A DNA stretch of 46,091 bases from AB-629-J13 sp964496365 (GTDB lineage: Bacteria > Fidelibacterota > Marinisomatia > Marinisomatales > AB-629-J13), in contig CAZBZK010000008.1 of assembly GCA_964496365.1 (NCBI GenBank), forward strand, positions 1 through 46,091, written 5' to 3'. The notes beneath the pieces were generated by a model. That model was not told the DNA's origin and ran no database searches. It saw nothing but the letters and a program-made list of their open reading frames with translations. Below, piece by piece: positions 17,751 through 24,967 of the stretch. The translations under genes and the position numbers were made by a program. Position 1 is the stretch's first letter; each line of letters starts with the position of its first letter.

Positions 17751-18848
17751 ATGAAAAAACTTGACCTATATATCGTTCGCCATTTTTTGACATTATTAAC
17801 ATTGATCCTGATTGGATTTCAAATCATATTTGTCATCGTAGATGTTTTTGAGAATCTGGATAAATTTATTGATAATCAAGTTCCTTTGAAAATTGTATTT
17901 CTTTTTTATGTGTATACATTACCTTGGTTCATCAATATTGGCTTACCCATGGCAGTATTAATTGCTACAGTATTTAGCATGGGACTTTTGGTTAAACACA
18001 ACGAATGGACTGCGATGAAAGCCTCTGGAATCAGTCTTTATCGAGTAGTCCTACCCTTTTTAATTGTTAGTTCCTCTGTTAGTGTCAGTTCATTTTATCT
18101 TGATAATTCCTTAGTGAGTTGGGGAAATGAAAAGAAAACGGAATTAAAAAATAATTATATGAAACGGAAGGCAGTAAAGGCAAAAAATAATCGTACTATA
18201 TTGAAGGATTTATTTTTTCAAAAAGAAAAAAAACTTCACTTATCCATTTCTAAATACCGAAAGTGGAATAAATCAGCAGAAAAAATTGCATTAATCACTT
18301 TGAAAAATGGGTATATTAATCAAAGAATTGACAGTAAAAAAATGAATTGGGTTGATTCGTTATCCATGTGGAATCTGAAAAATTATTCCATTCGAAATTT
18401 TGATGAGATTGGAATGGAATCGAACGTTGTGATTTCATCAGAGGATACTTTAATCAATTTAACCTTTACACCTAAAGATATTATTCAAAAGTATAAATCT
18501 CCTGAAGATTTAAACATTTATGAGCTAAACTCACGAATTAAAACGCTGAAAGAAAATGGGGTAAATACCGTTCGTTGGGAGGTTGCCAGACAATTCAAAT
18601 TATCCTTCGCATTCACCTCCATAATTGTCATGTTGTTCGGTGTCTCATTAGCCGTCATAAACCCACAAGGTGGATTATCATTAGGAGCAGGCTTGAGTAT
18701 CTTTGTCATTTTCTCTTACTATGCTTTTATTAAATTTGGGCAATCTATGGGATTAAAAGCTGTATTCAGTCCATTTATTTCTGCTTGGATGGGAAACGTT
18801 TTATTTCTTATCGGCGGGATAATACTTTTAATTTCTGTGAGAAAATAA
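17751..18848 (+). CDS. LptF/LptG family lipopolysaccharide export permease
   Basis: 365 residues of the YjgP/YjgQ (LptF/G) family. Three N-terminal helices (about 10-35, 45-75, 95-115), a periplasmic beta-jellyroll-like domain (about 120-270) and three C-terminal helices. The helix-2/3 cytoplasmic loop has the family pattern EWTAMKASGISLYR, which docks to the ATPase LptB. The N-terminus (LDLYIVRHF) resembles LptG more than LptF, but the subunit identity is not certain from sequence alone. It moves LPS from the inner membrane to the periplasmic bridge, so the cell should have an LPS-type outer membrane. Confidence 0.88.
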   Translation: MKKLDLYIVRHFLTLLTLILIGFQIIFVIVDVFENLDKFIDNQVPLKIVFLFYVYTLPWFINIGLPMAVLIATVFSMGLLVKHNEWTAMKASGISLYRVVLPFLIVSSSVSVSSFYLDNSLVSWGNEKKTELKNNYMKRKAVKAKNNRTILKDLFFQKEKKLHLSISKYRKWNKSAEKIALITLKNGYINQRIDSKKMNWVDSLSMWNLKNYSIRNFDEIGMESNVVISSEDTLINLTFTPKDIIQKYKSPEDLNIYELNSRIKTLKENGVNTVRWEVARQFKLSFAFTSIIVMLFGVSLAVINPQGGLSLGAGLSIFVIFSYYAFIKFGQSMGLKAVFSPFISAWMGNVLFLIGGIILLISVRK

Positions 18849-18862
18849 ACATAAACTCTGCT

Positions 18863-19993
18863 ATGAACCCATTTTCGGATTACCATATTGTCATTATTGG
18901 TACGGGTGTTGTTGGATTGTCTATAGCTCGAAGTCTTGCCAATATTAAAATAGATTCTGTGCTTGTCATTGAAAGAGAAGAAACTTTTGGGCGGGGTATT
19001 TCCTCACGAAACAGTGAAGTAATACATTCTGGAGTTTACTACCCACCCAATTCAATGAAAGCAAAATACTGCATTAGAGGCAGGGAAAAACTTTATGAAT
19101 ACTGTAAGAGAAATAATGTTTGGCATACTCAATGTGGAAAACTGATCATAGGACAGGAAAACCAATTCAATGAATTGAAAAAACTGTATGAAAACGGATT
19201 AGAAAATGGAGTCCCGGAAATGAAGTTACTCAAAAAAAATGAAATAAGAAAATTAGAGCCAATTATTTCCGCCGATTCTGCATTGTTTGTAGGATGTACG
19301 GGAATCCTATCGGCACATGAACTTATGTCATCGTTTTATAATAATTCAGTAAAAATGAATCATGATTACCTATTCAAAACGGAGGTAATAGACTGTGACT
19401 ATTCAAATGATATGTACACAGTCCATCTTCGAAATCCTCAAGGGGAAACCGAAACCGTAACGTCCAATTGGGTAATAAATTCTGGAGGACTTCAAAGTGA
19501 TATCATCGCAGAAATGATGAATGAAACGGTTTTTCCAACGCTCACTTATTCAAAAGGTTGTTATTTCACCCTCTCTTCCAAATGGAAAAATGCATTCAAT
19601 CATCTAATCTACCCCCTTCCGGATAAATCAAAAGGATCATTAGGAATTCATGTTAGTTTTGATAAAGACGGAAGAATAAAACTTGGTCCTAGTGCAGAAT
19701 GGTTAAATGAAAAAATCGAAGATTATATTGTGAATCCATATCTAATTAATTCTTTTTTTAAAGAAGGCAAAACATACATAAACGAATTGGAGTTATCCGA
19801 CTTAACTCCTGATTATTCCGGAATCAGGCCAAAAATAGGTACACCGGAAAATCCTTATTCAGATTTTTATATTAACCACGAAATTAACAAAGGTTTCCCC
19901 GGTTTTATAAACCTTATCGGAATTGAAAGTCCTGGACTTACGGCATCCATTGCTATTGGAGAGGATGTTGCAAAGTGGATTAAAGATGAATGA
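18863..19993 (+). CDS. lhgO: FAD-dependent L-2-hydroxyglutarate oxidase-like enzyme
   Basis: From the ATG at 18863 the protein is 377 residues. A longer frame starts inside the lptF/G gene, but the Rossmann motif IVIIGTGVVGLSIA would then sit too far from the N-terminus. SSRNSEVIHSGVYYPP and KAKYCIRGREKLYEYC are strongly characteristic of the L-2-hydroxyglutarate dehydrogenase/oxidase branch of the DAO family. It would oxidise L-2-hydroxyglutarate to 2-oxoglutarate with FAD. The gene begins 14 bases after lptF/G. Other DAO-family substrates such as glycerol-3-phosphate are less likely. Confidence 0.85.
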   Translation: MNPFSDYHIVIIGTGVVGLSIARSLANIKIDSVLVIEREETFGRGISSRNSEVIHSGVYYPPNSMKAKYCIRGREKLYEYCKRNNVWHTQCGKLIIGQENQFNELKKLYENGLENGVPEMKLLKKNEIRKLEPIISADSALFVGCTGILSAHELMSSFYNNSVKMNHDYLFKTEVIDCDYSNDMYTVHLRNPQGETETVTSNWVINSGGLQSDIIAEMMNETVFPTLTYSKGCYFTLSSKWKNAFNHLIYPLPDKSKGSLGIHVSFDKDGRIKLGPSAEWLNEKIEDYIVNPYLINSFFKEGKTYINELELSDLTPDYSGIRPKIGTPENPYSDFYINHEINKGFPGFINLIGIESPGLTASIAIGEDVAKWIKDE

Positions 19994-20166
19994 TCCTGTC
20001 ATACCTGTGGAAACAGTTATCGAACTACAATTTATTATTTCCAATTCATTTTTCGGTTGTTAACTAAATTGGTTTTATGGATTACCGATTCAATCAAAAA
20101 TAAGAATTTCTTCAAAGGTAAATATTTGATATCCAAAAAGAAGCATCATTCTATCAAACTAAAAAT

Positions 20167-20195
20167 AAAAATCCCACCAAAGTAGGTGAGATTTT
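20167..20195. terminator. Bidirectional intrinsic terminator between convergent genes
   Basis: Stem AAAATCCCACC (20168-20178), loop AAAGTA, and GGTGAGATTTT (20185-20195), with one internal mismatch. Read on the minus strand the hairpin is followed by TTTTTATTTTT, a good U-tract; on the plus strand it is followed by TTTTAAATTT. It lies between lhgO (+, ends 19993) and the TPR gene (-, ends 20232), where a shared terminator is expected. Confidence 0.75.
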
Positions 20196-20231
20196 AAATT
20201 TAAAACTAAAATATAAATTTATGGATTCAGA

Positions 20232-21422
20232 TTAGTACAATCCATGTACAAACATAAATTTTTTCAAATCAGAATTTTCTGGTTGCAATGATAACGCTTC
20301 TTCCCACGCATGTTTTGCTTTCTCATTATCACCCATTACAAAATAAATTGAACCTAACCTAACATGGCTATTAGGATATTTTGGAGCCAGAGAAATGGCG
20401 GTTAAACATTTTTGTTCCGCAGCTTCCATATCATTGGATTCCAAGGCTTCCTCTGCTTGTTGCAATAATAAGGTAACGAAATTAAAGGTTGCTCCACCTA
20501 TCCCTTTTTTGAGATTATCTAAATTGTCGCTTAAATCACTATTTTCTCTTTCCACTTCTTTTCTTCTTAGATATAGGCTATCCAAAGTTTTGTCTCCAGT
20601 TAGAGCTTGGATGGCTAAAATATCTAAACTATCTTGAAGAATTTGTGCTTCCATTTCCAACGGGTTAATTTGAAGTTCGTACCTATCCTTCATTTCGCTA
20701 ATTCTATTCAATTCACGTTTGTGAACATCCCTTAAAATAAAATTTACTTTTTCTTCAGTATTTCTCATTCGTTCACGAAACTTATTATCTAGAATATCAA
20801 TTCTTTTATTATACACGGTTTCGGTATAAAGCTCGTTATGTTTTTCCATAATCTCAAGAGTTAAAAATCGTGACTTCATCACTTTTTTTGTTAGGGTAGA
20901 ATCCAAAGCAATTCCTCTGGTAATTATTTTTCCGGTAGTATCTAACATTTGTATATCAAACTCATATTGAGCAATCTCATCGTATATTTCAGCTTTTTGT
21001 ACTTTTTGTCCTTCACCCAAGAAGCTCAATCCCGATTCAAGGGATTTAATATTTACTTTCAGAATTTTTACTAATCGTTCACTATCCCTCACCAATGTTT
21101 CCAATACATTATTATCTCGTTCGATTTCAGCTTTTACTTCAGGGGTGTATCCTTTTCGTGCATCCCTAATTCCTTGTATTCTGGATCGTTTAATTTTTAA
21201 TAATTCTTTTTTATAGCCCTGCTCAATATTTAGACTATCTCTTGAGAATTTTTTTAGAATAATTCGAGGAGTTTTTCTTCTTTTCTTTCTCAGTTTTTTC
21301 TTCTTTTTTGGTTTTACAATTTGTGAAGAAGACTCAGAAGATTCTTCACTGGTTTGTCCCAGTATGAATTCAGAAATGAGAGAAAAACAGAAAGTGAATA
21401 AAATTATGTGTATGTATTTCAT
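20232..21422 (-). CDS. Secreted coiled-coil protein with C-terminal TPRs (FliF/FliG-like cluster)
   Basis: 396 residues, family not recognised. A signal peptide is followed by a Ser/Glu-rich patch and then a very basic stretch (residues 37-53, 13 of 17 are Lys or Arg). Residues about 60-310 are highly charged and predicted by eye to be long helical coiled coil. The last ~80 residues hold two TPR units (AEQKCLTAISLAPKYPNSHVRLG, shortened here to the AISLAPKYPNSH core, then AKHAWEEALSLQPEN). It lies eight bases after a lipoprotein of the same build and is the last gene of the FliF/FliG-like cluster; the terminator at 20167-20195 closes the unit. I infer a periplasmic partner of the ring-like protein; no function is proven. 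Confidence 0.75.
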   Translation of the reverse strand: MKYIHIILFTFCFSLISEFILGQTSEESSESSSQIVKPKKKKKLRKKRRKTPRIILKKFSRDSLNIEQGYKKELLKIKRSRIQGIRDARKGYTPEVKAEIERDNNVLETLVRDSERLVKILKVNIKSLESGLSFLGEGQKVQKAEIYDEIAQYEFDIQMLDTTGKIITRGIALDSTLTKKVMKSRFLTLEIMEKHNELYTETVYNKRIDILDNKFRERMRNTEEKVNFILRDVHKRELNRISEMKDRYELQINPLEMEAQILQDSLDILAIQALTGDKTLDSLYLRRKEVERENSDLSDNLDNLKKGIGGATFNFVTLLLQQAEEALESNDMEAAEQKCLTAISLAPKYPNSHVRLGSIYFVMGDNEKAKHAWEEALSLQPENSDLKKFMFVHGLY

Positions 21423-21430
21423 TTTCTTCT

Positions 21431-22399
21431 CTAATTATTTCTAATTTTTAAATCTGCTAAAATCACCTGAATATCTAAAGCTTCAGGATTGATTTCTAAT
21501 GCTTGTTCATAAATAGTTACTGCATCTTCATAATATTCCATCATGTAATAAATTGATCCTAATTGTGCCAACGCAACATACATATTGGGCTCAATTTCTA
21601 GTGCCATTTTACAAGCAACCATTGCTTCATAGTATTCATTTGCATAAAAATATTCTGCGGATAAATTGATATAATCAAAAGCAGAAAGAGCACTAGTTTC
21701 TGTCAATTGACCTCTATTTTCATACCCAACTATTTCACTTTGTAATGCATTGGTTTCTCTTTCAACTTGAGCGATATCTCTTTTCTGAATCTGAATTTGT
21801 GCACTCAACATAGTAGTTTCACCTTTGCTTGAAATTCTATCTTTTTGATCATAAATGAGATTTCTGGCTTTTTCTAGTCTGGAAATCATTTGTGCTTCTT
21901 CGGCAAAGTATTGATCTTTATAACTATTTTTAATGCGTTCTGTTTCGCCTGTCAATCCTTCTTTCAATTTTTTATCGTGTTCCATTATCTGAGTATCATA
22001 ATCTTTTTTTAGTGCTTCCAAACCCAGCTGAATAAGTTTTTTCCTTATAGCTCGATTCATTTTCCAATCACCGATGTCCTCTTCAAATTCAGTTAATATT
22101 TTTTCACGGTGTTTCAAAATTTGTTTTGATTTCTTTTTCGCTACTTTTCCTTCCTTATTTAGCTCATCTTCAAGCGATTCTTTTGCCTCTGCTAATTGTT
22201 CCTCTCTTTGTTCTTTTAAATTCTTTAACCACCAATCATAATAGGCACCCATTTCAGACAAACTCTCGAATGTATCGGGGTCCACATGTTCCATTCCATA
22301 GCGTTTTGATCCACATCCTTGGAATAAGGTAATTCCAATAAAAATTAAACCAATGACTAATGAAAGATTAATTTTAGAAAATGAATTACGCATTTTCAT
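21431..22399 (-). CDS. Coiled-coil TPR lipoprotein (FliF/FliG-like cluster)
   Basis: From the ATG at 22399 the protein is 322 residues; a start 18 bases further upstream is possible, but the chosen ATG has GGGGGA five bases before it. The signal ends in the lipobox FQGC. A long, charged helical region covers about residues 50-220 and two to three TPRs the last ~90 (EYYEAMVACKMALEIEPN, EYYEDAVTIYEQALEINPE). It overlaps the end of the FliF/FliG-like gene by 14 bases, so the two are almost certainly translated together. The architecture, signal then coiled coil then TPR, mirrors the following gene, which suggests an ancient duplication or two subunits of one periplasmic assembly. Confidence 0.78.
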   Translation of the reverse strand: MKMRNSFSKINLSLVIGLIFIGITLFQGCGSKRYGMEHVDPDTFESLSEMGAYYDWWLKNLKEQREEQLAEAKESLEDELNKEGKVAKKKSKQILKHREKILTEFEEDIGDWKMNRAIRKKLIQLGLEALKKDYDTQIMEHDKKLKEGLTGETERIKNSYKDQYFAEEAQMISRLEKARNLIYDQKDRISSKGETTMLSAQIQIQKRDIAQVERETNALQSEIVGYENRGQLTETSALSAFDYINLSAEYFYANEYYEAMVACKMALEIEPNMYVALAQLGSIYYMMEYYEDAVTIYEQALEINPEALDIQVILADLKIRNN

Positions 22400-23927
22400 T
22401 TGTGTCCCCCATGACAATAGGTCTTAACGCATCAACGATTCTGCGTTGGGCGGCATAGATAACATCAGGAGCGATGTTTTCCAATAAATTCATTCGTTTA
22501 CTGATGCTTCTTGCCATATCCGGTTGCATCGAACCCAATACCTTTTCAACTAGTTCTTCATCTTGTTCAAGCAATGCGAAAGCAATATCTCCTCTATCAA
22601 CATTAGTCAATACAGATTTTAAATCATCTGAATTGACCTCAATAATGTCTTTAAAGGGAAATACCTGTTTTCGTAGTTCACCATTGGTGCCCTCCCCTAT
22701 TAAATTTAAAACCCGATCAGACAAGGAACTCACTTGAGGAGATGACGTCAACAAAGTTGCATAATTATGGACTCCTCCAGATTTAATTTCATCAGGATTA
22801 ATCATTTGTTTGTATTTCTCCAATAATTCTTCTTTAACGGATTCTACAGATGCTTTTGGCCACACCTGCCCACTTGCTAAATCGGTTGACACTTGTTTTA
22901 ATGTTTCATCATCCAATTGGTTTAAAAGCCAAGCCGTACGATTTGGAGGCAAATAATTCGCTAATATTTCAATCGTTTTTACAGATGAACCTTTACATAA
23001 ATTTGATATATCTTCGTTGGATAGATTTCTCATAAATGCAAACGGAGAATAGGGTCTTGCAACTTTTTCTTTTTCTTCTTTTTCCTCTGGAGGGAGTAAT
23101 TCGATTGGATGATTAATGCTAATATTCATCTCTTTGTCTTGTTCAACAATTGGTGCTGCTGGAGTGGCGGGAGTTGCTAGATTGACGGATAATTCATTGC
23201 TCTTTTGTTGCTGACCGACAATCTTATCTATGCCTCGTAATAAAATGTAAATTCCAATTATTAAAATTAATGCAAATGCACCAATAGCTATCCCAGTGAT
23301 CTTCATTTCCTGAGATGCTAAATTAAATTTTTTCTCATCTTGCACCAATCTGAGACTATCTGTCATGAGTTGACTACTTATGGATCGATTCATTCCATCG
23401 GCAACATCTTTTAAACTGGTGGAAATATCAGGGGCGACAACCATTTTAACGGTTTCAACAGTCAAATTTGCACCTTCAACTGAATTAAAAACAGGATGCC
23501 CCAGAATAACTTGTTTTGATGTTTCAATTATGTTATTGGATAAACTATTATCTAATATCAGTTTAACCGTCATTCCAGTCATCTCAAGTTTTTTATCTTT
23601 CTTGAGTTTTTCAGCAATCTCTTGCTTAATCCTTGCAAATCCCGGAAGTTTCGCTGGTCTGGGTGGCAATCCCGAAACACGTCTCAAGGAGAGTTGTGGT
23701 TCATTAGATTTAATTTCAATGTATTCAAGTATGATGTCAACTTCGAGCATCACCCTTTCCTCTCCGACTATTCGCTCAAGCCGACTGAGAAACCTTGATT
23801 CTAAATCCAATTCCAATTCTAATTCTTTATAGGCGACTTCCTCAGCCAATAAAAAACAAATGGGAAACAAAAAGAAGAACAATCCCCTTTTTATAAACGA
23901 TGTAATTTTAGACGAAACGTATGTCAT
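22386..23927 (-). CDS. FliF-like/FliG-like fusion membrane protein
   Basis: 513 residues. Signal sequence (about 1-28). Residues about 41-165 look like the C-terminal ring-building domain of FliF: LSRLERIVGEERVMLEVDI, an LPG element, and VKLILDNS followed by a VEGANLTVETVKMV end that matches FliF's RGDxVxVxxmpF region. One transmembrane helix lies at about 209-231. After an acidic linker, residues about 293-505 match FliG: SPFAFMRNLSNEDISNL and ILANYLPPNRTAWLL of the middle domain, SGGVHNYATLL, then VFPFKDIIEVNSDDL (MFxF-like) and the C-terminal helices ending in AAQRRIVDALRPI. The FliG N-terminal domain, which normally binds FliF, is absent. No other flagellar gene is in the window. GGAG lies seven bases before the ATG. 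The domain match is by eye; the function is inferred only. Confidence 0.8.
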   Translation of the reverse strand: MTYVSSKITSFIKRGLFFFLFPICFLLAEEVAYKELELELDLESRFLSRLERIVGEERVMLEVDIILEYIEIKSNEPQLSLRRVSGLPPRPAKLPGFARIKQEIAEKLKKDKKLEMTGMTVKLILDNSLSNNIIETSKQVILGHPVFNSVEGANLTVETVKMVVAPDISTSLKDVADGMNRSISSQLMTDSLRLVQDEKKFNLASQEMKITGIAIGAFALILIIGIYILLRGIDKIVGQQQKSNELSVNLATPATPAAPIVEQDKEMNISINHPIELLPPEEKEEKEKVARPYSPFAFMRNLSNEDISNLCKGSSVKTIEILANYLPPNRTAWLLNQLDDETLKQVSTDLASGQVWPKASVESVKEELLEKYKQMINPDEIKSGGVHNYATLLTSSPQVSSLSDRVLNLIGEGTNGELRKQVFPFKDIIEVNSDDLKSVLTNVDRGDIAFALLEQDEELVEKVLGSMQPDMARSISKRMNLLENIAPDVIYAAQRRIVDALRPIVMGDTNENA

Positions 23928-24019
23928 GCATTAGCTCCAAAAAATGTGATTAATTGATTAACCATACTAAAAACTTATTCTATTTTACGAAAAACGATGT
24001 CTAATTTAAATGAAAATTA

Positions 24020-24967
24020 TTATTCCATGCTAATTAACGAATTATATTTTTTTATCCGACTTTCTAGGTGATTTTCATCTCTGACAGATCTTAATTCTGA
24101 CATTGAATTAATAATTTCAGTTTTTACATGGTTAAAAGTTTCTTCCCAATTCCTATGAGCACCACCCATCGGTTCTGGTATAATTTTATCACAAATCCCC
24201 ACATCATATAAATGTTCTGGCGTCAACTGTAAAGCCTGAGCAGCTGATTCTGCTTGAGATGCGTCATGCCATAATATTGAAGAACACCCTTCAGGACTGA
24301 TTACCGAAAACCACGTATTTTCCAACATATAAAATTGATCGCAAATTCCAATACCTAATGCACCCCCACTTGCACCTTCACCAATGACAATGGAAATAAT
24401 AGGAATTTCTAAGGTTGACATTTCCATTATATTGGTGGCAATCGCTTCACCTTGTCCACGTTCCTCCGCTCCAATCCCAGGATATGCTCCCGGAGTATCT
24501 ATCAAACAGATCACAGGTAAATCAAATTTTTCCGCTAATTTCATCACTCTGATAGCTTTTCTATAACCTTCTGGTTGCATCATTCCAAAATTTCTATAAA
24601 TATTTTCTTTGGTGCTTCTACCCTTTTGTTGAGCAATAATGACTACAGACTGAGAATCTAATTTACCAATTCCCGAAATTATGGAAGAATCATTGTGATA
24701 TTTTCTATCTCCATAGAGTTCAAAAAATTTTGGACACCAATGTCTAATGTAATCTAATGCGTATGGTCTTTGAGGATGTCGAGCTAATTGGACTTTTTGC
24801 CAATTTGACAATCCTGAGAAAATAGATCGTATTTCTTTTACTTTTTTTTCTTCAAGTTCATTCAGCTTTGTTAGTTGCTGAACCGATAAATTTGATTCTG
24901 TTTTCAATGCGGTAATGGCTTCATCCATAAAACGAAGAGGTTCTTCAAAATCTAAATAAAAACTCAT
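24020..24967 (-). CDS. accA: Acetyl-CoA carboxylase carboxyltransferase subunit alpha
   Basis: 315 residues, typical AccA length. Conserved stretches include ARHPQRPYALDYI, FGMMQPEGYRKA, LIDTPGAYPGIGAEERGQ and GEGASGGALGIG. With AccD it transfers carboxyl from biotin to acetyl-CoA, giving malonyl-CoA for FabD. accD and the biotin carboxylase genes are not in the window. The start overlaps the upstream glycosyltransferase gene by four bases (ATGA), so it is the last gene of the envelope operon. 92 bases separate it from the FliF/FliG-like gene. Confidence 0.96.
   Translation of the reverse strand: MSFYLDFEEPLRFMDEAITALKTESNLSVQQLTKLNELEEKKVKEIRSIFSGLSNWQKVQLARHPQRPYALDYIRHWCPKFFELYGDRKYHNDSSIISGIGKLDSQSVVIIAQQKGRSTKENIYRNFGMMQPEGYRKAIRVMKLAEKFDLPVICLIDTPGAYPGIGAEERGQGEAIATNIMEMSTLEIPIISIVIGEGASGGALGIGICDQFYMLENTWFSVISPEGCSSILWHDASQAESAAQALQLTPEHLYDVGICDKIIPEPMGGAHRNWEETFNHVKTEIINSMSELRSVRDENHLESRIKKYNSLISME

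Noticed and set aside
18785..18862. Extended N-terminus of the L-2-hydroxyglutarate oxidase-like gene
   Set aside because: It lies inside the lptF/G gene and puts the Rossmann motif over 30 residues from the N-terminus; the ATG at 18863 is the natural start.
23380..23832. 150-residue open frame antisense to the FliF-like domain
   Set aside because: Ser/Leu/Ile-rich composition typical of the complement of a charged helical gene; no ribosome binding site, no homology seen.
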